Positions 33,094-42,669 are shown, numbered from the stretch's first letter. The stretch: 64,000 bases of DNA from Shewanella algicola (GCF_014648035.1 NZ_BMQI01000016.1:26656-90655), one strand, 5' to 3'. A program made the numbers and translations. Notes: generated from the letters alone by a model not told the origin.

Positions 33094-34083
33094 ATGAGCG
33101 ATTATCAATTAACACAACTTCCTTGGTTAGCCGATGCGCACCAACGTTTTGTGGATGTGCATTATCGTGGAAAAAACAGTCATGCTCATTTGCTTAATGT
33201 CGACAATGCTTTAGGCGGGGTAGTACTGGCAAACGCATGTGCCGAAACGGTGTTGTGTCAACAATTGACGCCCGTTGGTGCCTGCGGCCAATGTAAAAGT
33301 TGTTTATTGTTAAGCGCAAATAATCATCCAGATTTGCACGTTGTTAAGCCTGATGGAAATCAAATTAAAGTCGATCAAATTAGGCAGTTGTGTCAGTCAT
33401 TAACTCAGACGGCGCAGCAAGGTGGCTCAAGGGTCGCACTTATCACCGAGGTAGAACGGCTCAATATTGCCGCAGCTAATGCACTGCTTAAAACGCTAGA
33501 AGAACCGGGTAATGATGTTGTATTGATTTTACAAACCAATCATACATCACAATTGCTTCCTACTATTACTAGCCGCTGCCAAACACTGGCATTTAATGCG
33601 CCTGACAAACAACAGATCCAACAATGGTTAGCTCAACAACATTTGTTGCCTGCAGCAAACGAGCAGGGTAAAAACCATGACGTCACTTGGTGCTTAAGTG
33701 TGGTGGGTGGCCCGCTATCATTGGCCGAAAGTTTGCGTAGTAAACATTACCAACAATTGTTAACGTACCGACAAGATTGGGCTCAAAGTTTACAATCAGG
33801 GCATTTAACCAATAGTCTGCTGGCATTAACAGAACAACAAATTGTTGATGCACTTAATGTTTTGTATTTGTACTTACGCCAATATGTGTTAAAAAGTAAT
33901 AGTAAGATACAGTTGCAAGGTAAGCCGGCTTTGCAATTGAACCCATTGGTACAAGGTAAGTTGATTGAACTCGCGGGTACTGTGATGCAGATGTGCCAAA
34001 AGTTGCAAACCATGCCAAGCGTTAATACACAGGCTTTATGCCAACAATATATCCTCACGTTTAAGCAGCTTACAAACGGATAA
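33094..34083 (+). CDS. holB: DNA polymerase III subunit delta'
   Basis: A 329-residue clamp-loader subunit of the RFC/AAA fold. The zinc site is visible as CGQCKSC with an earlier Cys (VLCQQLTPVGACGQCKSC). The P-loop is degenerate as expected for delta'; EVERLNIAAANALLKTLEEP and TSRCQ (sensor/arginine-finger region) are conserved. It lies between tmk and pilZ, as in Pseudomonas and Shewanella. Confidence 0.93.
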   Translation: MSDYQLTQLPWLADAHQRFVDVHYRGKNSHAHLLNVDNALGGVVLANACAETVLCQQLTPVGACGQCKSCLLLSANNHPDLHVVKPDGNQIKVDQIRQLCQSLTQTAQQGGSRVALITEVERLNIAAANALLKTLEEPGNDVVLILQTNHTSQLLPTITSRCQTLAFNAPDKQQIQQWLAQQHLLPAANEQGKNHDVTWCLSVVGGPLSLAESLRSKHYQQLLTYRQDWAQSLQSGHLTNSLLALTEQQIVDALNVLYLYLRQYVLKSNSKIQLQGKPALQLNPLVQGKLIELAGTVMQMCQKLQTMPSVNTQALCQQYILTFKQLTNG

Positions 34084-34129
34084 TGCTAAACGAAATTTTA
34101 ACTCTTTTACGGAATAGAAAGAATTACTT

Positions 34130-34456
34130 ATGGTCGATCTTGTAGTCAACTACGATAATATACATAAGCTTTATCGTGCATATATGCCATTTATTAAACC
34201 GGCAGGCTTATTTATTTCGACTACAGAAAGTCATTACCTAGGCCAAGAACTGACCATTTCGTATCGTTTACCTAATGCGACACAAGCTAATGAGTTTCAA
34301 GGCACAGTGGTGTGGATTAACCCATTAGGTGCTTCTGGCGGTCGTCCTGCGGGGATTGGCGTTAAAATAAAAACCGATGTTGAAAGCCACAAACACCATA
34401 TCGAGAAATTATTATCGAGCGAACTGTCTTCGAGCGATTTGACCTGCACCATGTAG
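34130..34456 (+). CDS. pilZ: PilZ-domain protein, type IV pilus assembly type
   Basis: A 108-residue PilZ-fold protein. The usual RxxxR c-di-GMP-binding motif is absent and the sequence (FIKPAGLFISTTESHYLGQ; GTVVWINPLG; RPAGIGVKI) is like the archetypal PilZ of Pseudomonas type IV pili, which does not bind c-di-GMP itself. The holB-pilZ-tatD order matches Pseudomonas aeruginosa. It probably works with PilB/FimX-type pilus regulators encoded elsewhere. Confidence 0.88.
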   Translation: MVDLVVNYDNIHKLYRAYMPFIKPAGLFISTTESHYLGQELTISYRLPNATQANEFQGTVVWINPLGASGGRPAGIGVKIKTDVESHKHHIEKLLSSELSSSDLTCTM

Positions 34457-34511
34457 CTAGGTATTCTTGCGCATCTGATTTAGTTGCTAACACTGTTGTG
34501 AAAGAATACCC

Positions 34512-35300
34512 ATGCTAATTGATTCCCATTGTCACCTTGACCGCCTAAAAGCGGCTCCCGATACCGCAAGCCTTCACACCATAATGGACAACGCTAAAGC
34601 ACAAGGCGTTGATTATTTATTATGTGTCAACGTTCGCCAGCAAGGCTTTGAAGCCATGCGCGATAAAGTTGCCGCGTTTAATAACGTGTTCTTATCGTCT
34701 GGAGTACACCCGTTAGATGTTCAAGAAGGCTTAAACATTGAAGACATTAAGCGTTTTGCAACCGACCCGCGTGTGGTTGCCATTGGTGAAACCGGCCTTG
34801 ATTATTTTTATTCAAATGACACTAAAACGTTGCAACAACAATGTTTTGAACAGCAAATAGCACTCGCTGTTGAAGTCAATAAACCATTAATCGTTCATAC
34901 ACGTGATGCCCGAGAAGACACCATTAATATGCTTAAAGCAGGTAATGCAGATAAAGTCGGCGGTGTATTACATTGTTTTACCGAAAATTGGGAAATGGCT
35001 AAAGCGGCGATTGATTTAGGTTTTTACATTTCGGTTTCTGGCATTGTGACCTTTAAAAATGCCGCAGAGCTACGCAGTGTTATTCGCCAAGTGCCAAAAG
35101 ACAGATTACTGGTCGAAACCGATTCACCTTATTTAGCGCCTGTGCCACATCGCGGCCAAGAAAATCAGCCTGCTTATGTGCGTGACGTTGCTGAATTTGT
35201 TGCTGAGTTGCGCGGTGAGAAATTTGATGATTTAGCTCAATACACCACAGATAACTTCTTTAACCTGTTTAAAGATGCTGCGACGTTAATCGGCCGGTAA
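34512..35300 (+). CDS. TatD-family metal-dependent hydrolase (YcfH)
   Basis: A 262-residue TIM-barrel metallohydrolase. Metal ligands are in DSHCHLDRL, GETGLDYFY, IVHTRDA, LHCFT and the final ETDSPYLAP. It belongs to the TatD/YcfH DNase group; YcfH is the member encoded after holB (and pilZ) in related genomes. Biological substrate is uncertain, with 3'-5' DNA/RNA exonuclease activity reported for relatives. It closes the plus-strand udk-to-tatD run. Confidence 0.9.
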   Translation: MLIDSHCHLDRLKAAPDTASLHTIMDNAKAQGVDYLLCVNVRQQGFEAMRDKVAAFNNVFLSSGVHPLDVQEGLNIEDIKRFATDPRVVAIGETGLDYFYSNDTKTLQQQCFEQQIALAVEVNKPLIVHTRDAREDTINMLKAGNADKVGGVLHCFTENWEMAKAAIDLGFYISVSGIVTFKNAAELRSVIRQVPKDRLLVETDSPYLAPVPHRGQENQPAYVRDVAEFVAELRGEKFDDLAQYTTDNFFNLFKDAATLIGR

Positions 35301-35310
35301 CAAACACATA

Positions 35311-35343
35311 AAAAAAGACCCAAAACGATCCAATTGTTTTGGG
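35311..35343 (-). terminator. Probable rsmF terminator
   Basis: Arms CCCAAAAC (35319-35326) and GTTTTGGG (35336-35343) enclose nine bases. The T-run follows only on the minus strand, so it best serves rsmF, although it lies about 250 bases past its stop and right next to the tatD-type gene. Confidence 0.6.
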
Positions 35344-35452
35344 CCTAGGGAAAGGGCTCTATTAAGAGCCTTGCGCTACTGTGTGGCATCATCACTTATG
35401 CACATGCTTTGTGGAAACAATGACATTAGCTGGCGATGCCGAATACTCAATG

Positions 35453-35487
35453 AACTATGAACTATGAACTATGAGCTATGAACTCTG
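35453..35487. repeat. Five-copy 7-bp tandem repeat
   Basis: Units AACTATG, AACTATG, AACTATG, AGCTATG, AACTCTG in direct tandem in the region between the converging tatD-type and rsmF genes. The rest of 35344-35598 holds a short GGCTCT/AGAGCC hairpin (35355-35370) and no gene. Confidence 0.85.
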
Positions 35488-35598
35488 AATAAATTATAGT
35501 CATGGTTATTGTGCTTTGCCTAAAAGATATTCAAAAAAGTTTGATCTGGATCAATTCGAGTGCCAAGTAAGTGTGACCTTGTTCGCACTATTGTGTGT

Positions 35599-37053
35599 TT
35601 ATAAGCTCAAATTGACATTGTCGCGTACTAAATCGCGCGGCAAATTATTTTTAAGTCTATGTCCCAAATGTTTTACCACACCGATAACCACATTATGGTA
35701 ACTCACTAACATTTCTCCTTGAGCCATTTCGGTTAGTTGCTCCTGCACTGCTGCTGAAAAACTATTGCTAGCAATGTCCCGGCCCTTCAAATAGTCTTGC
35801 GCTTGTGTATCTGACAGCTCGATACAACGAGGGTTGCGGCTTGCATCAGCTGATAGTGCGATAATGGCCTCGTGTTTAGCTTTGTAGCCTTTTTTAAGCG
35901 CATCGGCGAGTTTTAAGCCAATCCTTTGAAATCGCATTTTACCGATAAAAGGCATAAACATGGCTGGAAATAACCAAAATTCATCATCGCGAAGCATAAT
36001 GATGTCATCTTGAGGCAAATCGATTGCAAAAGTGTCGGCAAAGTATTGTTTCAGGGCGTGCTGTTGCTTATCTGGTGCAATGGTAAAAGGAAAGTTTTTC
36101 TGCAGTTTAGGTTGTTTCTTAGTACGTTCAACCGAAGCCGTTTTACGGATTTTTGCGACAAAAAAACCTTCACTGTCGAATATCTGTGGCCAAACATGCA
36201 AAAAACCTTCTTCAGTACAGGCTTTATGCGCGCCATCAAATAGTTTTTCAAGTGAAACAAACTCAACGGCATCAGGATAGGTTTGTTGTAAATGTTGGCA
36301 AATGTGTTGGTTTTCTAATTGGTTTAAAGTACAGGTTGAGTAGACTAATGTGCCGCCTGGTTTTAATGCTAAAAATGCCGATTCAATTAAGTCTTTTTGG
36401 GTTTCACCAATCGCAGTAACATCTTCAATATCCCAATGTTTTAATGCCAGAGGGTCTTTACGAACCGTACCTTCGCCGCCACAGGGGGCATCCAATAAAA
36501 TGGCATCAAATGACTCATATAAATATTCGCCAAATACACGACCATCAAAATGGGTTAGGGCGGTATGACTCGAGCCCATTCGCAGTACATTGGCATGCAA
36601 TACTTTCATTCTGCTGGCAGAATATTCATTGGCAACCAATAAGCCTTTATTTTGCATTAACGCGGCAATTTGAGTGGTTTTAGAGCCAGGAGCGGAGGCT
36701 ACGTCTAACACTAAATCTGGATTAATTCCGTCAGCAAATAATGCTGTGGGCGGTAACATTGAACTGGCTTCTTGAATATAAAATAGTCCTTGTATGTGCT
36801 CAATGGCGTTGCCTAATTGCACATCATCCTTGCCGTCAATCCAAAAACCATCAGCACACCAGGGGATGGGGGATAATTGCCATCCCGCTTGGGTCATTAT
36901 TTGGACAAATTCTGCACTGGTTATTTTTAAGGTATTGACCCTTATAGATTTTCGTAATGGTTTATCACAAATAGAGATAAACTCTTCTATAGATAAATGA
37001 GCAGGCAGTTCTTTCTCTATGTGGCTGATAAAATTTGGGTTTAATTGGACCAT
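35599..37053 (-). CDS. rsmF: 16S rRNA (cytosine-1407-C5) methyltransferase RsmF
   Basis: A 484-residue NOL1/NOP2/Sun-family m5C methyltransferase. SAM binding is in LDVASAPGSKTTQIAAL (about residues 115-131); the two catalytic cysteines lie in DAPCGGEGT and YSTCTLNQLENQ. The C-terminal ~170 residues form the PUA-like RNA-binding region of YebU. I start it at ATG 37053; a TTG three codons upstream is possible and no strong ribosome binding site separates the two. It neighbours the letAB genes, as in E. coli. Confidence 0.93.
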   Translation of the reverse strand: MVQLNPNFISHIEKELPAHLSIEEFISICDKPLRKSIRVNTLKITSAEFVQIMTQAGWQLSPIPWCADGFWIDGKDDVQLGNAIEHIQGLFYIQEASSMLPPTALFADGINPDLVLDVASAPGSKTTQIAALMQNKGLLVANEYSASRMKVLHANVLRMGSSHTALTHFDGRVFGEYLYESFDAILLDAPCGGEGTVRKDPLALKHWDIEDVTAIGETQKDLIESAFLALKPGGTLVYSTCTLNQLENQHICQHLQQTYPDAVEFVSLEKLFDGAHKACTEEGFLHVWPQIFDSEGFFVAKIRKTASVERTKKQPKLQKNFPFTIAPDKQQHALKQYFADTFAIDLPQDDIIMLRDDEFWLFPAMFMPFIGKMRFQRIGLKLADALKKGYKAKHEAIIALSADASRNPRCIELSDTQAQDYLKGRDIASNSFSAAVQEQLTEMAQGEMLVSYHNVVIGVVKHLGHRLKNNLPRDLVRDNVNLSL

Positions 37054-37174
37054 AATAATCAAGTTACACTTTTTTAAGCAGAATTGTGTCGATCATAACA
37101 CGTAATTGTTGCCCCTCAATCCCTATGAATACTGTATATTATGCAAAAATTACGACTGTGTGACGGAGTTAAGT

Positions 37175-38401
37175 GTGTTAAATCGGGTCTGGCTTTTATT
37201 TTTTATTGTGGCTGCTGTTTCTATTATCATCCAATTGTTTGGCGGCAATAACGAGGTCTTGGGCGAAACCGTCACGGCATTATTCGCCAGCGCCAAATTA
37301 GCCGCAGATATTTCGCTAGGGTTAATTGGTGTATTAGCCCTGTGGATGGGCTTAATGCAGGTGGGTGAAAAAGCCGGTGTTGTCAGCCTGTTTGCCCGCG
37401 TGTTTGAACCCTTGTTGTCTAAATTGATGCCAGAGGTTCCCCGTGGGCATATGGCTTATGGCAGTATCAGCATGAACTTAACGGCTAACATTTTAGGTCT
37501 AGATAACGCCGCAACGCCGTTGGGGTTAAAAGCAATGCACGATTTGCAAAGTTTGAACCCAATTAAAACCGTGGCAACAAATGCACAAATTCTCTTTTTA
37601 GTGCTCAATACCTCTTCGGTCACCTTGGTGCCGGTGACGGTGTTTCTATATCGCGCACAGCAGGGCGCCCCCAATCCAGCTGATGTTTTTTTACCTATAT
37701 TATTGGCAACAAGTGCCTCTACCATTGTGGGTTTATTAGTGGTGGCAACCGTTCAGCGAATTTCACTGTTTAATAGTGTGATGTTAGCTTATGCCGGGTT
37801 GATTATTGGCTCATTAATGGCGGGTGTGGCTTATTTAGCAACCTTGTCTGTCGATGCGATTGGGCAAGTCTCTATGGTGTTGGGTAATGGCATATTATTG
37901 ATATTAATTTTCAGTTTTATCATGGCGGCAGGGTATCGAAAAATTGCGGTTTATGATGAATTTATTGAGGGCGCGAAACAAGGCTTTAATCAGGCGATAA
38001 CGCTTATTCCTTACCTAATTGCGATGTTACTCGCCATTGGAGTATTGCGCGCATCTGGCGCGTTAGATTATGCATTACATGTATTAGCTTCGGTTATTAA
38101 TGGCTTTGGTTGGGATACGCGTTTTATTGATGCGATGCCGACAGCATTGATGAAACCATTTAGTGGCTCAGGAGCCAGAGCTATGATGTTAGAAACGATG
38201 GACCATCATGGGGTCGATTCATTTGCGGGCCGTTTAGCTGCGATTTTACAGGGCAGTACCGAAACTACTTTTTATGTGTTGGCCGTTTATTTCGGCTCCG
38301 TAGGTATTCGTAACGGTCGCCATGCACTTAGTTGTGGTCTTGCTGCTGATGCGGCCGGGATCTGTGCTGCAATTGGCGTTTGTTATTGGTTTTATGGCTA
38401 G
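37175..38401 (+). CDS. SpmA-SpmB fusion, nucleoside-recognition (Gate) membrane protein
   Basis: A 408-residue polytopic membrane protein made of two Gate/nucleoside-recognition units. The first (about residues 25-200) resembles SpmA (MAYGSISMNLTANILGLDNAATPLGLKAM); the second (about 240-405) resembles SpmB (PYLIAMLLAIGVLRASG; LMKPFSGSGARAMMLE; GSTETTFYVLAVYFGSVGI). In Bacillus these are separate spore-maturation proteins; here, in a non-sporulating lineage, they are fused and likely transport an unknown substrate. The start is GTG 37175 with GGAG six bases upstream; the longer open frame lacks a site. Confidence 0.85.
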   Translation: MLNRVWLLFFIVAAVSIIIQLFGGNNEVLGETVTALFASAKLAADISLGLIGVLALWMGLMQVGEKAGVVSLFARVFEPLLSKLMPEVPRGHMAYGSISMNLTANILGLDNAATPLGLKAMHDLQSLNPIKTVATNAQILFLVLNTSSVTLVPVTVFLYRAQQGAPNPADVFLPILLATSASTIVGLLVVATVQRISLFNSVMLAYAGLIIGSLMAGVAYLATLSVDAIGQVSMVLGNGILLILIFSFIMAAGYRKIAVYDEFIEGAKQGFNQAITLIPYLIAMLLAIGVLRASGALDYALHVLASVINGFGWDTRFIDAMPTALMKPFSGSGARAMMLETMDHHGVDSFAGRLAAILQGSTETTFYVLAVYFGSVGIRNGRHALSCGLAADAAGICAAIGVCYWFYG

Positions 38402-38464
38402 TGCTTATTACTAAATGATTTCACTTAGTACGGATCAGTTTGTTTGAAGCTGGATTAAACGTAA

Positions 38465-38500
38465 ACACAAAAGGCCGATAGTGATATCGGCCTTTTGTGT
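38465..38500. terminator. Bidirectional terminator between spmAB fusion and letB
   Basis: A perfect 16-bp stem (38465-38480 with 38485-38500, loop GTGA) containing AAAAGGCC and GGCCTTTT, placed between two converging genes. Confidence 0.88.
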
Positions 38501-38517
38501 TAATGAAGCACTATAAA

Positions 38518-41160
38518 TCATTTATCTTGCACTGGTTGCCATTCTGCCCATTCAGGTAACATTTTATGTTGCAGCTTAATACGGTCATTTGCTGATAAAC
38601 GATTACTGTCATTGGTGACATCGCGCGTGGCAATGGCTATGCCGCCAGCAAGAATGGTTTCGAGCGACTGGGCTTCTAATTGTGCGCCAGAAAATAAGCC
38701 AACATCTAATTTGATCCCAGATGCATCCCAAAATTGACTGCTTTGATTCACTAAATGGCGATATTGCGTTTCGACATGAGCATACAGGGTAATATCGATG
38801 CCGCTATCAGCTAATTGGTAGCCATCAATTTGACCGATATTAATGCCACGGAAAAACAATGGCGTGCCGACTTTAATTGAACCTAATTGATTATCTACCA
38901 ACTGAAACCTCACAGCATCTGCAGGGACGTTAGCATCTAGTCTGGCATGATTTAATGCCGTGAATTGATTTGTAGTGGAAGTCTTGTTCCCTGGGATCAC
39001 ACCAATATATGGTCCTGTAAGTAGTGTGTCTGGTGCCTGGATCCCAACAAGAGATATTTGCGCTTCGACGATAAAAAATTCACTGTCATCGCGCCTGAAA
39101 CGCTCAGCATAGTCACCATAAAGATAGGCTTTGGCGTTAAGTGTGGTCAATGTAGGGTTAAGTTTAACTTGTGAAATTTCACCGATTTGATGACCTTGGT
39201 AACGAATGGCTGCATTAGCCGTGATTTTTGCACTGACAGGTAAAATCAAATCGATAACTTTTGCCTGCATTAATGCTAATGCTTGACTGTCATAGAGCCG
39301 TAAATTGGCTTGAGTGTCATTTGCTAACTCAGTGTTTAAATGACCAAGAGTAATACTGCCATTTATTGCTCCTTTTAGCGGCGCGACATCAATATCAACT
39401 CCGGCAAGACTGGCATTAATGGCCACTGCATTATTTCGCCAAAAGACCGTATTAGGTTTGATTAAAGGTGTGAACTTTTTATCGATACTGATATCAACAG
39501 TGAACTTGTCTGTTTCTGCCTGCCAATTGACTTTATTTACGGCGCCAATTTGCATTTTTTTATAGTAAATAGGTGAACCTTCTGCTAAGTCTGCGCCATC
39601 GATACTGGTTAATGTCATTGTGCGCATTTGTTGCTGAGCAAACATGCTTTTCGCCGCTTCAATTGACTCATATAGGGTTAATGTGTCATTGGCCGTCACT
39701 AATTTTTTACTTTTAGCAGGCACTAAACTGATAGCCCCTTCAATCATGGTGGTGAGATCGCGTGTGGCGACACTCACACCATCAAGTGACGCGTTAATGG
39801 CGAGGGCGCTTTCTGGTACAAAAAAGCTTCCTTGAGTCACTAAACGGGTGAACTCAGGCAAGATTTCGATTTGATATTCAACCTTAGCAAAGTCTTCACT
39901 GAGGTTAACGTTAATGATTTGACCAATCGGCAATTGTTTATAGCGCACTTGTGCACCATTACTGACGCCGGTATGAGTATTTGCCTCAACGGTCAATGCT
40001 AATTTGTCTGCAGTGAGCAAATCCGGCGCTTGTGCGGCTAGCTCAAATTGCATGGATTCAGTGGCACTTTGGCTACCGGGTAATACATTGATGACGCTGC
40101 CGGTAATTAATCGGCCAACATTTTTCATCGATTTAAGTGAAAGCTCGGCTCCACTTAACCAAAAACGGCTGTCTGGGGTGATTAAGTCTTTGTATTGATG
40201 ATCGACTTGAGTGGTAAATTGAACACCATCATCGGTTAATTGTTTGCTATCAACCTGACCAATCGTAATGCCGCGATACACGAGCGCAGTTCCTTCACTG
40301 ATATCATCAGCATTGGCGGCCGTTAAAGTGACGTTAATCCCTCCAATGGCCGATTGCTCGTCATGAAATAACGGATAACTATCGCCATTTTTAGCGAGCT
40401 CGGTTTCTGAACCACTATCGAAGCTAATCCCGCCGGCGAGAATTGAGGCAATACTTTCAGTATTGATTTTAACACCACTTAATGAGGCATCTATTTTTAA
40501 CCCTGAGACGTTCCAGAAACGAGAATCTTTATGCACTAAATGCGTGTACTGTTCTTGTACAAAAGCACTGATAATTATCTGTTTATTACCATCTAAACGG
40601 TAACTCACTACGCTACCAACAGGCACCTGGCGGAAAAATACGGGTGAACCAACATCAATTGAACCGAGTTTAGGGGCTTTAAGTTCCACCATAATCCCTT
40701 CACTACCAGGCAAAATTGCTGGTGCTTCACGCTGCGCTTCAAACTCTGTGGTTGAGCGGCCTTCGCCGGGTTGTATTGCAATATAATTACCAGAAAAGAG
40801 AGTGTCTAAGCCTTCGACACCAGTGATACTGGCTTTGGGTTTCACTAACCAAAAAAGGGTGTTTTGGTTTAAAAATGGGTCTGCGCGATAATCCATAATC
40901 ACTTTGACGTTAACCCCTTTAAGATCATCGTCAATGCCAATATCAGACACTTTACCCACAGTTAGCCCTTGGTATTTCACTAGGGTTTTTCCAATGTCGA
41001 TACCGGCAGCACTAGGAAAGTGGATCATAATTTCGATACCAGATTCTTTGATACTTTTTACCCCAAGCCAAGCGCCTAAAATCAACGCGACTACAGGCAA
41101 TAACCAAATTGGCGAGAATAATTTTTTCTTCACAACTTTAGGTGATTCAATTTGTGTCAT
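38518..41160 (-). CDS. letB: MCE lipid-transport tunnel protein LetB (YebT/PqiB family)
   Basis: An 880-residue periplasm-spanning protein: one N-terminal membrane helix (about residues 18-38), then seven MCE domains. I count the repeated element at KYQGLTVGKV, FFRQVPVGSV, VYRGITIGQV, RYKQLPIGQI, YYKKMQIGAV, RYQGHQIGEI and FFRGINIGQI; seven matches E. coli LetB, which stacks as rings to carry lipids between membranes. ATG 41160 has TTGGA upstream and overlaps the second letA gene by 14 bases. A strong terminator follows. Confidence 0.93.
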   Translation of the reverse strand: MTQIESPKVVKKKLFSPIWLLPVVALILGAWLGVKSIKESGIEIMIHFPSAAGIDIGKTLVKYQGLTVGKVSDIGIDDDLKGVNVKVIMDYRADPFLNQNTLFWLVKPKASITGVEGLDTLFSGNYIAIQPGEGRSTTEFEAQREAPAILPGSEGIMVELKAPKLGSIDVGSPVFFRQVPVGSVVSYRLDGNKQIIISAFVQEQYTHLVHKDSRFWNVSGLKIDASLSGVKINTESIASILAGGISFDSGSETELAKNGDSYPLFHDEQSAIGGINVTLTAANADDISEGTALVYRGITIGQVDSKQLTDDGVQFTTQVDHQYKDLITPDSRFWLSGAELSLKSMKNVGRLITGSVINVLPGSQSATESMQFELAAQAPDLLTADKLALTVEANTHTGVSNGAQVRYKQLPIGQIINVNLSEDFAKVEYQIEILPEFTRLVTQGSFFVPESALAINASLDGVSVATRDLTTMIEGAISLVPAKSKKLVTANDTLTLYESIEAAKSMFAQQQMRTMTLTSIDGADLAEGSPIYYKKMQIGAVNKVNWQAETDKFTVDISIDKKFTPLIKPNTVFWRNNAVAINASLAGVDIDVAPLKGAINGSITLGHLNTELANDTQANLRLYDSQALALMQAKVIDLILPVSAKITANAAIRYQGHQIGEISQVKLNPTLTTLNAKAYLYGDYAERFRRDDSEFFIVEAQISLVGIQAPDTLLTGPYIGVIPGNKTSTTNQFTALNHARLDANVPADAVRFQLVDNQLGSIKVGTPLFFRGINIGQIDGYQLADSGIDITLYAHVETQYRHLVNQSSQFWDASGIKLDVGLFSGAQLEAQSLETILAGGIAIATRDVTNDSNRLSANDRIKLQHKMLPEWAEWQPVQDK

Positions 41161-41839
41161 GTGTTTTTTCCAAGCGGTCCCAGAGTAAACGAGTATCAAG
41201 CACTTTGGCGGCTAATTGAGTGAGTAAAATCACCAAAGCAAAAGCCGTCGCTGCAGGTGCGGGTTTAGCGTCAAGTAATTGCCCCATATTAACCAGGGCA
41301 ACCGTCAACGAAATAACAAATAAATCAAGCATCGACCAGCGACCAATCCATTCAATGACATGGAAGCCCACCATGAGTTTTCTTTTTGATATGGGTAAAT
41401 TAAAACTAATCGCTGCCAAATAAGTCGCGAGGCCAAAAATCTTTAACCATGGCACTAAAATACTGGCGGTGAATACAATAATGGCAATAGGGAACATGCC
41501 CGTTTGCACTAAATGGCTAATGCCACTAAAAATGGTGTCGTTAGTCACGACTCCACGGTTAGTTAATAGAGTAATAGGATACACATTAGCCAATACCAAT
41601 AATATGGTTGCCGTGACCAACAATGCCCAGCTTTGTTGCACACTGGCATAATTGCGAGTGGCTAATTTACTGTAGCAACGGCGGCAATTACTGTTTGTGG
41701 TTAGATTAAGTTTTTTACACACAGGGCATAAACATAAGCCCATTTGGTTTCCCTGGATATGCACAGGGGCTGCATCAGTATGGCTTAGCGGAGTGGGTAG
41801 GTTGCCGATAATGTCCTCGGTAGTGTGTTTAGTTGTCAT
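41147..41839 (-). CDS. letA: PqiA-domain protein, second half of LetA
   Basis: A 230-residue PqiA-domain membrane protein: a zinc-ribbon-like CPVCKKL...CRRCY block (about residues 36-56) and about four membrane helices. It corresponds to the C-terminal half of E. coli LetA (YebS), which has two PqiA units. Start ATG 41839 has GGAG eight bases upstream and overlaps the stop of the first half by 11 bases; its end overlaps letB by 14 bases. The tight overlaps imply coupled, balanced synthesis of a LetA1-LetA2-LetB complex. Confidence 0.88.
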   Translation of the reverse strand: MTTKHTTEDIIGNLPTPLSHTDAAPVHIQGNQMGLCLCPVCKKLNLTTNSNCRRCYSKLATRNYASVQQSWALLVTATILLVLANVYPITLLTNRGVVTNDTIFSGISHLVQTGMFPIAIIVFTASILVPWLKIFGLATYLAAISFNLPISKRKLMVGFHVIEWIGRWSMLDLFVISLTVALVNMGQLLDAKPAPAATAFALVILLTQLAAKVLDTRLLWDRLEKTHDTN

Positions 41840-42458
41840 CAACAAAACTCCACATATGCTCGAGATTATATTCGCGCTGTAAAAATAACATAATCACAAA
41901 TAACATTGTAAAACTGTATGTACCCATACCAAAATACACATCGGAAAAATCAGAGAGTTGAAACGCAGACACTAAAAAACTAATCACATATATTTCTAGC
42001 ATGGTCATTTGAGCAATTAGTCCCTGGTTTTTAAGTAAGGTTGTATAAGTGCGTTGCCAAAACGATTGTTGCAGCTTTAATTTTACAATTAAGACTTGTG
42101 TCAAAATTGATAAAATCAATACTGCGGGGGCAATCACTGCCGCCACCATTACAGCCAGTCCAACAACCCAATAACCTTGTGCCCACACCGCAATGGCAGC
42201 CTGAATAACTGTGGTGGTTCTAATGCTGCCTAAAAAATGAATTTCAAGAACGGGTAATAAATTGGCAGGAATAAAAATAATCAATGCAGCTACACACAGC
42301 GCCAGCATGCCATTAATAGAACAATAAGGTGCATCATATAATGCGGTATCGCAACGAGGACAGAGCGCTCGTGCACTAGAAGGAAGCGCACGTTTTCTTA
42401 CCGCCAAATCACATGAACGGCATAAAATTATTGAATCATGATCATCAAGTTCATGCAT
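41829..42458 (-). CDS. letA: PqiA-domain protein, first half of LetA
   Basis: A 209-residue PqiA-domain inner-membrane protein. An N-terminal CRSCDLAV...CPRCDTALY zinc ribbon (about residues 13-42) is followed by four membrane helices (MLALCVAALIIFIPANLLP is the first). It matches the N-terminal half of E. coli LetA. The start is uncertain: ATG 42458 is chosen, while TTG codons at 42461 and 42482 are alternatives and none has a strong ribosome binding site. It is the first gene of letA1-letA2-letB. Confidence 0.85.
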   Translation of the reverse strand: MHELDDHDSIILCRSCDLAVRKRALPSSARALCPRCDTALYDAPYCSINGMLALCVAALIIFIPANLLPVLEIHFLGSIRTTTVIQAAIAVWAQGYWVVGLAVMVAAVIAPAVLILSILTQVLIVKLKLQQSFWQRTYTTLLKNQGLIAQMTMLEIYVISFLVSAFQLSDFSDVYFGMGTYSFTMLFVIMLFLQREYNLEHMWSFVDDN

Positions 42459-42640
42459 CAAAAGTGGTTTAATCCATATCAAAAGCGCTGAGTAAAAATA
42501 AGGCTATAACGGCAGCCTTGTTATCTATTGGCTTGAATAATTGTCGTTAATACTCACCTGACAAAATTCCAATGCCGCTTGATAATATCAGAATAATCAG
42601 AACACTTGCATCATAAGTTAACTATGTGAGATTCTATACA

Positions 42641-42656
42641 CTGTATATAAAAACAG
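42641..42656. promoter_or_regulatory. LexA (SOS) box upstream of yebG
   Basis: CTGTATATAAAAACAG fits the LexA consensus CTG-N10-CAG with an AT-rich centre. It ends 13 bases before the yebG start codon, so it also covers or abuts the promoter and ribosome binding site region. yebG is a known SOS gene in E. coli. Confidence 0.9.
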
Positions 42657-42669
42657 TGAGGATTATATC

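Noticed and set aside
35516..35701. 61-codon plus-strand open frame near the end of rsmF
   Set aside because: Over half of it overlaps rsmF antisense; no family resemblance and no good start.
36010..36683. Several open frames on the plus strand inside rsmF
   Set aside because: Antisense shadows of a well-conserved gene with no independent support.
41147..41839. Frameshift in a single letA gene
   Set aside because: Both parts have their own starts and zinc ribbons and the second has a GGAG site, so two genuine genes are more likely, although reads at the junction would settle it.
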